A stretch of 12,956 nt of DNA, taken from Ruminococcus sp. GTDB lineage: Bacteria > Bacillota > Clostridia > Oscillospirales > Ruminococcaceae. Both the position numbers and the translations under genes were made by a program. The notes below the pieces were generated by a model. It saw nothing but the letters and a program-made list of their open reading frames with translations. It had not been told where the DNA came from and ran no database searches. Location: assembly GCA_014799765.1 (NCBI GenBank), contig JAAVHK010000007.1, positions 1-12,956 on the forward strand, written 5' to 3'. Below, piece after piece: positions 7,737 to 12,956 of the stretch; positions within the stretch are counted from its first letter, which is position 1; every line of letters begins with the position of its first letter.

Positions 7737-9083
7737 TCAATTTCCTGCGGAAGTGTTATACTTCACGTACTGAATCATATATACATCAGGGTCATCATAA
7801 TCTCTGTAGAAGTAGAAATCATGCCGACCGTCCGGAGAAAGCCGGACTATATCATATTTTTCACCGTATCTTTTAATTATAACTTCTCCCTGACCGTCAT
7901 CTATTTCAACGGCGTTATCCCTGTAAGCCGTCTGAAGAGAAACATCTATGCGGTTATCTTTGTACAGGTATATGGAATCCTTACCGGTGTTGCTTATGGA
8001 AAAATCTATTCCCTCACCGGAAAAATCTGCTGTTCTCTGTACGTCGTCATAATAGAGACCGTCCAGTTTGTTACAGAGAATGACGGAATCAACATCGTTT
8101 TCTTTTTTTATCCGGAATACATAAAGCTGATTGTTCTGACCGTCAGTATTATTAAAGTTGTTGCTTTGCGTAATCTCGTTGAAGTTGAAAGTGTCAAGGA
8201 AATCTTCGTCTATACCGGCGAAGTCCGTATCCTCGAAAGTAATGGTATTGTCTTCATAGGTGAAGCCGTAATCCTCGTCATTATACTCCATAGTGTTATC
8301 TTTGAGGTACATATATTCATTACATTCAACAGGTCTTGTGCCGAAAATATTTATAAAATCGATGGCATGACTTTTACTGAAGACGGAATCGCTTATACTG
8401 TAGTACTTTCCTCTTATTGACGTCTCATGGTTATCTTCCGGAATACCGGCAGATTTAGGAGCAGGTCTTGTTGTGGTGACAGTTCCGGTAGAAGTTTTAG
8501 TAGTACCTGTAGTAGTTACGTCGGTATCGGAAGTATTTATATAAGTACCGTCCGGAGAAGCAAAAGGAGTTTCCGGAAGTGTAGCCTTTGCAACAGTAGT
8601 TACTGTTTCGTCGGGAAGCTGTCCGGTCAGTCCGGAATTTCTGTCCGGAGCTTTTGCGACAAAAAGACATATTCCCATAACGCACGCCATACCGGCTATA
8701 CCCATTATAATATTACGTCGTCTCCGGAAGCCGTCGGGAACATATGCCGGAATCTTTTCAGGAATGAAAGTGGCAGGAGTTTCCGGAAGTTTTTCAGGGG
8801 CGGAAGTTTTCGTCATTACCGGTACTTCAGGGAGATTTTCTGCCGGAGTTTCGGTAAATTTCATTTCTTCCGGAATTTCAGGAATTTCAGTAACTTCTTC
8901 ATGAACTTCTTCCGGTACTTCTTCCGGAGCAGGTATTTCAGAATCTTCAAGCAACAGCATAATTTTTCCCGTTATATCGTCACCGCTGTAACTCCTGTAT
9001 TCCGGCAGGAAAGGCATTTCTTCAAGACAGCTGTCGCATTTCAGTAAGTTTTCTGTTTTGTTTCCGCAGTATCTGCATATCAT
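7737..9083 (-). CDS. Single-pass membrane protein: N-terminal zinc ribbon, Pro/Glu-rich cytoplasmic linker, Thr-rich stalk, extracellular beta domain
   Basis: The 448-residue product starts at ATG 9083-9081 behind GGGGTG. A small zinc ribbon opens it (C3-x2-C6 ... C16-x2-C19), then a Pro/Glu-rich, strongly acidic linker (about 46-118), an Arg cluster (120-123) and one membrane segment (about 124-143). The positive charge before the segment predicts the zinc ribbon inside and the C-terminus outside. Outside, a Thr-rich stalk (about 159-210) leads to an acidic, Asn/Tyr-rich, probably beta-stranded domain (about 221-445) of unknown family. The plan matches the next gene (zinc ribbon, membrane pass, outward domain), so both may belong to one membrane assembly or be partner sensors. 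The stalk resembles that of the LPQTG protein in composition. The stop at 7737 is 20 bases before the next gene's ATG. The function is not known; an envelope-stress or cell-wall contact sensor is one possibility. Confidence 0.9.
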   Translation of the reverse strand: MICRYCGNKTENLLKCDSCLEEMPFLPEYRSYSGDDITGKIMLLLEDSEIPAPEEVPEEVHEEVTEIPEIPEEMKFTETPAENLPEVPVMTKTSAPEKLPETPATFIPEKIPAYVPDGFRRRRNIIMGIAGMACVMGICLFVAKAPDRNSGLTGQLPDETVTTVAKATLPETPFASPDGTYINTSDTDVTTTGTTKTSTGTVTTTRPAPKSAGIPEDNHETSIRGKYYSISDSVFSKSHAIDFINIFGTRPVECNEYMYLKDNTMEYNDEDYGFTYEDNTITFEDTDFAGIDEDFLDTFNFNEITQSNNFNNTDGQNNQLYVFRIKKENDVDSVILCNKLDGLYYDDVQRTADFSGEGIDFSISNTGKDSIYLYKDNRIDVSLQTAYRDNAVEIDDGQGEVIIKRYGEKYDIVRLSPDGRHDFYFYRDYDDPDVYMIQYVKYNTSAGN

Positions 9084-9093
9084 GTAATCACCC

Positions 9094-9597
9094 CTAACTG
9101 AAATAGAAGATATACAACATCAGAAGCGTGACGAAAGTTACCGAGGAAAAAATGTCCAGAATCCTGAATGTTGTGTTTATTTTTCTTAGACCGGAAGTAT
9201 TTTTTTCAACTATATCCATGGCACAATCAATGCAGAAGTCAATACCGGTTGACTTTATTTTTTCATGACATACCGGACATAGATTTATTTTATGGTATTC
9301 ACAGAAGTCACTGCCGTCGGAAGCAGGACTTCCGCACCCTGAAAATTTACATTCACGTATATTAATGGGTATGTCTTCCGGTTTTTTCCGGACTATCTTT
9401 TTAATATTATCCGGTTTTTTTCTGTCCGTACCGCATACTATGCACTGATTATTTCCGTTATCGTTGAGAGTTTCGCACAGACGACAACGCCATCTGTCCG
9501 ACTTTGCAGAAGAATATTTTTCCGTACCGCATACTATGCACTGATTATTTCCGTTATCATTAAGAGTTTCGCACAGACGGCAACGCCATTTTTCCAA
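9094..9597 (-). CDS. Membrane-anchored protein with two RanBP2-type zinc fingers and two further zinc-binding knuckles
   Basis: The 167-residue product starts at TTG 9597-9595, with AGGTGG about nine bases upstream; no in-frame ATG or GTG precedes the first finger, so TTG is needed to include it. Residues 4-23 and 36-55 each fit the RanBP2 finger pattern W-x-C-x2-C-x3-N-x6-C-x2-C (W4, C6, C9, N13, C20, C23 and W36, C38, C41, N45, C52, C55). A C-C-C-H set (C83, C88, C99, H102) and a C-x2-C ... C-x2-C set (C107, C110, C122, C125) follow. A hydrophobic segment at about 145-166 ends the protein, making it a likely C-tail-anchored protein with all fingers in the cytoplasm. Known RanBP2-type fingers bind ubiquitin-like proteins or single-stranded RNA. 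Here they may tether the kinase/phosphatase module to the membrane. The two fingers arose by recent duplication. It sits between the kinase and the membrane sensor genes. Confidence 0.88.
   Translation of the reverse strand: MEKWRCRLCETLNDNGNNQCIVCGTEKYSSAKSDRWRCRLCETLNDNGNNQCIVCGTDRKKPDNIKKIVRKKPEDIPINIRECKFSGCGSPASDGSDFCEYHKINLCPVCHEKIKSTGIDFCIDCAMDIVEKNTSGLRKINTTFRILDIFSSVTFVTLLMLYIFYFS
9425..9493 (-). repeat. Direct repeat copy encoding RanBP2-type finger 2
   Basis: These 69 bases match 9521-9589 at 66 positions, with a spacing of 96 bases (32 codons), in frame. All three differences are silent, so both copies encode an identical stretch from Trp to Gly-Thr. Confidence 0.92.
9521..9589 (-). 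repeat. Direct repeat copy encoding RanBP2-type finger 1
   Basis: This is the partner of 9425-9493. The near-identity at silent sites points to a recent duplication or ongoing gene conversion inside the gene. Confidence 0.92.
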
Positions 9598-9613
9598 ATC
9601 TGTTCACCACCTG

Positions 9614-10540
9614 TCAGCCGAGTCTTTTTAATATATTGAAAGTTTCTTCAGCCGAGGGACGTTCAGACGGTTCAACGGAAAGCATTTTCTTAATCAGGTC
9701 AGAGTAGTTTGCGTTGAGACCGTTATGGAGTTTCACCGGACACCCATGACCTACTGCCAGTCCTATGTACTGAATATCCGGATTACTGCTTGCCGGAAGT
9801 TCTCCTGTAAGTATTTCATGAAAGATTATTCCCAGTGAAAAAATATCCGACTGTGGTGTTATGTCGATTCTGTCTTCCATGCCCTGTTCGTCCTGTGCGG
9901 TACGGATAAATACTTCCGGCGACATATAGCTTTGACTTCCGCCTATGATTTCCGGATAATCCCCCTGAATAAAACCGTTGTCGAAATCGATAATCTTCAG
10001 AGTTTTCGCACCGGTAGCAGTTTCCTTTATGCAGAGATTGTCTGGCTTGAGGTCATTATGAATTATATTGTTTCCGGCGAGACCACACAGGCTATATGCC
10101 AGTACTTTCATAAGAACGTGTCTGTGTGGTGGCGGAAGATTCTTTATTTCTCCGAAAGTTCCGGACTGTTCAACCCATTCAGTGATGAGATAGTAGTGAC
10201 CGTCTTTCCGGATAAATTCAACAGGGGCTATAAGATTTCCGTTATCAGAATTTTTAACAAGGGCATAAAGTTTCTTCATGCGTTCATAGAATTTCCTGCT
10301 TGCTTCCATGTCCTCACGCTGAAAGACAGTCGCCTGACTATAGGGAATATCATAATAAGTTTCTTTGAGTTGCTTTATGAAGTATTTCCTGCCGTTTTTC
10401 GTGGCAGAACCCCATATGGAGTTACCGGCATTATCCGAACGGAGTTCACCGTTAATGCGGTAGCCGTTAATTTCAGTTGTTTCCAGAAGTCTCACTCCTT
10501 GCCTGATTGAATCTGTAATAGTTTTGTTTATAGCTGTCAT
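9614..10540 (-). CDS. Serine/threonine protein kinase-like protein (TerY-P-type kinase)
   Basis: The 308-residue soluble product has a kinase fold from about residue 24. The ATP-binding lysine is K56 (Y-F-I-K-Q-L) and the catalytic loop is H161-N-D163-L-K-P-D-N168. The Mg-binding D185 lies in IIDFDNG, where DFG has become DFD. SPEV (207-210) replaces APE, and SDIFSLG (231-237) is the helix F motif. Key residues for phosphotransfer (K, D, N, D) are present, so it is probably active, though the usual Gly-rich loop is replaced by an AGNSIWGSA-type loop. Asn in place of the HRD arginine means control by activation-loop phosphorylation is unlikely. There is no membrane segment or PASTA domain, unlike PknB/PrkC. 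The ATG at 10540 lies 68 bases inside the phosphatase gene; an AAGGAG near 10496 precedes an in-frame CTG (Leu19), so a later start is possible. The likely antagonist is the adjacent PP2C protein; the substrates are unknown. Confidence 0.92.
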   Translation of the reverse strand: MTAINKTITDSIRQGVRLLETTEINGYRINGELRSDNAGNSIWGSATKNGRKYFIKQLKETYYDIPYSQATVFQREDMEASRKFYERMKKLYALVKNSDNGNLIAPVEFIRKDGHYYLITEWVEQSGTFGEIKNLPPPHRHVLMKVLAYSLCGLAGNNIIHNDLKPDNLCIKETATGAKTLKIIDFDNGFIQGDYPEIIGGSQSYMSPEVFIRTAQDEQGMEDRIDITPQSDIFSLGIIFHEILTGELPASSNPDIQYIGLAVGHGCPVKLHNGLNANYSDLIKKMLSVEPSERPSAEETFNILKRLG

Positions 10541-11399
10541 TCCAGTAGGATTCGCTGAAAATATTCTTGTCGCCGTCGAGAGCTATGAAGCGTTCTCTGA
10601 GGAAGTCTCTTATTTCCTGGTAGTCATTGAAGCCATAGAAGACGGCTATAAGAGAACAATCATCGCCTGATTTTTCATTGAGAATTTCCAGTAATTTCCG
10701 TTCAGCTTCTGTGAAACTTCCGGAAGTGAATATCATGGTAATGAGGAAAAATTCAAAAACCATAGGACTATTAAAATAGTCGTAACAACCGTCAGTGGCA
10801 CATATGATGATACATTTTCCGTTGTGCCGTACTTTTGCGGAATGAATGGTAAAAAGTTTCTTGTCGGGATTACCGTGTAGCCGGTTGGTCATAACAGAAT
10901 CATCAAATAGATTTCTGTAAGCATCTTCTGAAACTACGTCATCTTCCGTGACCTGTCCGAGACCGTCGGCGTCAATTATGTAACCTCTTGAATCGCCGGC
11001 CCATATGAAGTCAATGTCAAGGAAGTCGCCATCATTCCGGATAAAAGTTCCGCTTATAGTTGTGGGGAGAATGTCAACCAGTGTACTTCTTGAAGTTTCC
11101 ATAGGGTAGACTTCATTAATTTTCTTAAGGAACGAAAAGAAAGTTTTTTCCGGATTATCGGGAAATTCAAATGATTCACCGCATAACTTGTCCAGTAACA
11201 TTGCACAGCTACGTGAAGCTACATACGCACTTTTATGACCGTCAAGACCGGAATGTTTTTCCGAACCCGCACCACCGCAACCATCAAAGACGAACATATA
11301 ACCATTGCCGTCCGTGCCGAAACGGTAGGTCAGGGAATCTTCACCGAGGTTTTTTATCTTTTCGGCATCAAGATATAAAATTCCGCTTAATTCCGCCAT
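10473..11399 (-). CDS. PP2C-type protein phosphatase
   Basis: I chose ATG 11399-11397, behind GAGGTGAGG; a GTG at 11408 is in frame but its binding site would fall inside the vWA gene end. The product is 308 residues from this ATG. PP2C motifs are in order (numbering from the GTG start, three higher): the early acid E23-D24, F-D42-G-C-G-G-A-G, W-A-G-D139-S-R, A-T-D206-G and G-D249-D250-C-S. These aspartates bind the two metal ions that activate water to hydrolyse phospho-Ser/Thr, so the enzyme looks catalytically complete. No membrane or sensor domain is attached. It presumably reverses phosphorylation by the overlapping kinase, forming a switch together with the vWA protein just upstream (the vWA stop is 10 bases before this ATG). 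The C-terminal tail after about residue 260 is variable and charged. Confidence 0.93.
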   Translation of the reverse strand: MAELSGILYLDAEKIKNLGEDSLTYRFGTDGNGYMFVFDGCGGAGSEKHSGLDGHKSAYVASRSCAMLLDKLCGESFEFPDNPEKTFFSFLKKINEVYPMETSRSTLVDILPTTISGTFIRNDGDFLDIDFIWAGDSRGYIIDADGLGQVTEDDVVSEDAYRNLFDDSVMTNRLHGNPDKKLFTIHSAKVRHNGKCIIICATDGCYDYFNSPMVFEFFLITMIFTSGSFTEAERKLLEILNEKSGDDCSLIAVFYGFNDYQEIRDFLRERFIALDGDKNIFSESYWNDSYKQNYYRFNQARSETSGNN

Positions 11400-11402
11400 A
11401 AA

Positions 11403-11411
11403 CCTCACCTC
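11403..11411 (-). promoter_or_regulatory. Ribosome binding site that sets the PP2C start
   Basis: Minus strand GAGGTGAGG lies across the vWA stop codon, three to eleven bases before ATG 11399. Termination on the vWA gene would place ribosomes on this site, supporting translational coupling and favouring ATG 11399 over GTG 11408. Confidence 0.6.
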
Positions 11412-12228
11412 AGACAGAATTTACTATGCGGTCAAGAATCCTTGAGAAGTCAATTTCCTTTGCCATATCATTCGGATTAATCTGTACAATATCGAGATTT
11501 TCCCAAGGTTTTTCAATGATATTTCCCCTTGTGTCCTTGCGACCCTCTACTATACGTTTCCAGCCGTCATCCTGCGGAAGTTCCTTTACTTCCGGAATGA
11601 ACAGTATAAGGCGTTTTGTCTGATACTCCATAGTACCGGCGTGCCTTACCTGATTACCCCACATATAAGTAAGTTCGCCGAAATCAGCAGGCATATTAGA
11701 TGGATATAAATCGCAGTCCTTACCGTAACCGAGTTCGTGAGTGGGTGCATCGGTGAAGAGTACTATTATATGCCGTCTCTTGTGATTATCCGAGGGCTGA
11801 CACCAATCGGACTGCATAGCGAGTGCAAGAGCTTCAAGACCGTCTTCGGGAATATCACCACCTCCGACAGCCTCAATAGAGTTAATACTACGCAGGAGCA
11901 GGGAACTCTGGTCATTGGCGGTATCGGAAAGAATATAGAAATCGGTGTACATAAGAGGAACACATCTGTCTTTCTTGTATTCGAGGAAATCACGGAAAAA
12001 AATAATTTTCGCCCTGAGGACGTCAACGTGTTTGTGTTTCTGATTGAGGGCATTGACGACTTCCCGATAGAAATCGGGAATCATCTTCTTGACAATCCGG
12101 ATAAGATTTTCCATACCCATACTGCCAGTGGCGTCAATGACAAAAACAACGTCGACATTATATTTCATGTCAATACTGTTTTCCCTGAAATAAGAGCTTA
12201 CGTAATTGCTTTTGAAGTAACCGTCCAT
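11410..12228 (-). CDS. von Willebrand factor A domain protein (TerY-like / vWKA-like)
   Basis: The 272-residue soluble protein is mostly one vWA domain starting near residue 22. The metal-ion-dependent adhesion site is visible as V-I-D32-A-T34-G-S36-M, with a GGGD125-I-P-E-D loop and L-F-T-D160 later. The DATGSMG plus GGGDxPED pairing resembles the vWA class found next to kinases (such as vWKA proteins) more than classical DxSxS secreted adhesins. The missing signal peptide places it in the cytoplasm, where vWA domains usually assemble complexes through a shared metal ion. Its immediate neighbours, a PP2C phosphatase and a kinase, reproduce the vWA/phosphatase/kinase triad described around tellurite-resistance (TerY-P) loci. 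It probably acts as scaffold or substrate of the phospho-switch. An AAAGGAG at 12240-12246 lies eleven bases before the ATG. Confidence 0.92.
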   Translation of the reverse strand: MDGYFKSNYVSSYFRENSIDMKYNVDVVFVIDATGSMGMENLIRIVKKMIPDFYREVVNALNQKHKHVDVLRAKIIFFRDFLEYKKDRCVPLMYTDFYILSDTANDQSSLLLRSINSIEAVGGGDIPEDGLEALALAMQSDWCQPSDNHKRRHIIVLFTDAPTHELGYGKDCDLYPSNMPADFGELTYMWGNQVRHAGTMEYQTKRLILFIPEVKELPQDDGWKRIVEGRKDTRGNIIEKPWENLDIVQINPNDMAKEIDFSRILDRIVNSV

Positions 12229-12239
12229 AATGAAAAAAA

Positions 12240-12246
12240 CTCCTTT
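12240..12246 (-). promoter_or_regulatory. Ribosome binding site of the vWA gene
   Basis: Minus strand AAAGGAG, eleven bases from the ATG at 12228, in the 30-base gap after the zinc-ribbon gene. The spacing is slightly long but the match is strong. Confidence 0.65.
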
Positions 12247-12258
12247 AATTAAAATAAT

Positions 12259-12855
12259 TTATCTTGGAATCATGAAGCCCTCGCCCATACCCCTGAGCTG
12301 TTTCTTACTTATGCAGTCAGGGCAGACCTCTCCGAAGCGTGAAACCGTCCTTACCTTGCATTCCGGACAGAGACATTTCTTCTGATTTGCTTTGTTCCGG
12401 CATGAATCGCACATCTCATCAGGACCGGAGACTTTCCGGAGATTACAGACAGAACAGTAAAAAATATGGGAAACGGGCAGAGGTTTAGATATTCTTGGAT
12501 TTGCCCTGAAGTCGCAACCGCAATCGCAGAAGATGTCGTCGGGCTTACTTGGAAGACCGCAGACAGGACAGAAAATGCCGTTATCTCCGGAAATATCGGT
12601 GGAATTATCGGGCACAGGCGGATTTTTGGCGTAATCGTTCCGGCACTGAGGGCAGAAAAGACTTCCCTCGGCATAAGGAAAACGACATTTTCTGTTAGGA
12701 CAGAAAAGCGGTATATCGGGTGTTTCCGGTGTTTCAGGTTTATCCGGAGATTCTACCCACATAGAAGATATGTCCCTACCACACTTGTTACAGATATTTA
12801 TATACTTGTTTATTTTCTTATCACAGTAAATGCATTTAACTTTTTTGTCAAACAT
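12259..12855 (-). CDS. Soluble protein of five zinc ribbons, first gene of the operon
   Basis: I chose ATG 12855-12853 (198 residues), about ten bases after AAGAAG; an in-frame TTG at 12864 lies almost on that site. Five four-cysteine zinc modules follow one another (numbered from the TTG start, three higher): C11/C14/C25/C28, C55/C60/C71/C74, C99/C102/C113 with C115 or C117, C137/C140/C152/C155 and C166/C169/C181/C184. A Pro/Glu/Thr linker (about 38-53) separates the first from the rest. There is no enzyme domain, membrane segment or signal peptide. Such zinc-ribbon arrays usually act as protein or nucleic-acid binding adaptors; being first in the operon and next to the vWA gene, it is probably an adaptor or sensor for the phospho-switch. 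Regulation of transcription is possible but there is no helix-turn-helix. It ends with an MIPR tail. Confidence 0.88.
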   Translation of the reverse strand: MFDKKVKCIYCDKKINKYINICNKCGRDISSMWVESPDKPETPETPDIPLFCPNRKCRFPYAEGSLFCPQCRNDYAKNPPVPDNSTDISGDNGIFCPVCGLPSKPDDIFCDCGCDFRANPRISKPLPVSHIFYCSVCNLRKVSGPDEMCDSCRNKANQKKCLCPECKVRTVSRFGEVCPDCISKKQLRGMGEGFMIPR

Positions 12856-12888
12856 AGCAAACAAACTTCTTTCGTGTTATTTAAATAA

Positions 12889-12917
12889 AGTATAATACTT
12901 TTCAATAAAAAAGTCAA
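12889..12917 (-). promoter_or_regulatory. Main operon promoter (sigma-A type)
   Basis: On the minus strand, TTGACT (12917-12912) and TATACT (12894-12889) are separated by exactly 17 bases, each with one mismatch to consensus. Transcription would start near 12882, leaving a leader of roughly 27 bases before ATG 12855. No operator or riboswitch-like fold is evident. All genes downstream run in the same direction, so the transcript could cover the window. The remaining bases to the window end show no gene. Confidence 0.75.
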
Positions 12918-12956
12918 GTATTTCTTTTATAAAAGTTATGAAATATCTGATTACCG

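Noticed and set aside
7596..8420. A 274-codon plus-strand open frame
   Set aside because: It runs antisense across two genes with clear zinc ribbons and membrane segments, has no good binding site, and its composition looks like back-translation.
9425..9589. CRISPR-like or mobile repeat
   Set aside because: There are only two copies, in frame within one gene and encoding a known finger type; the spacing is that of a domain duplication.
9614..10540. EssB (type VII pseudokinase membrane protein)
   Set aside because: EssB has a membrane segment and an outward domain and lacks catalytic residues; this protein is soluble and keeps the catalytic Lys, Asp and Asn.

Overview
The window looks like chromosome from a low-GC Gram-positive bacterium, probably a gut clostridial species of Ruminococcus type. 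This rests on near-perfect AGGAGG-like ribosome binding sites, an LPxTG surface protein with a Thr/Ser-rich stalk, and a clear Firmicutes-type EssC. The genus is a guess from protein style. No RNA genes, insertion sequences, integrases or CRISPR arrays were found, and no gap between genes exceeds about 105 bases.

All eleven genes lie on the minus strand, so transcription runs from high to low coordinates, and most are separated by less than 40 bases or overlap. A near-consensus vegetative promoter (TTGACT, 17-base spacer, TATACT; 12889-12917) precedes the first gene, and a second possible promoter (TATAAT box at 5940-5945) precedes the surface-protein gene. The order of transcription is: a multi-zinc-ribbon protein (12855-12259); a von Willebrand A protein (12228-11410); a PP2C-type phosphatase (11399-10473); a Ser/Thr kinase-like protein overlapping it (10540-9614); a membrane-anchored RanBP2-type zinc-finger protein (9597-9094); two single-pass membrane proteins with N-terminal zinc ribbons (9083-7737 and 7716-6403); a small single-pass protein (6416-5949); a sortase-anchored Thr-rich protein (5916-4984); the type VII secretion ATPase EssC (4970-426); and a WXG-type helical protein cut by the window edge (356 to beyond 1).

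The main point is the combination. A vWA + PP2C + kinase set with zinc ribbons, resembling the TerY-P triad known from tellurite/stress-associated loci, sits in one apparent operon with EssC and a WXG-type protein. The working model is inference: soluble zinc-ribbon, vWA, phosphatase and kinase proteins form a cytoplasmic phospho-switch; three zinc-ribbon/zinc-finger membrane proteins and one small anchored protein link it to the envelope; EssC powers export; and the WXG protein is a substrate or partner. Logically this resembles the kinase/phosphatase/FHA control of type VI secretion, but for type VII. EssC here seems to carry an EsaB/YukD-like ubiquitin fold at its N-terminus, and no recognisable EssA, EssB or EsaA lies in the window, so the membrane part of this machine may differ from the Staphylococcus/Bacillus type or be encoded further left.
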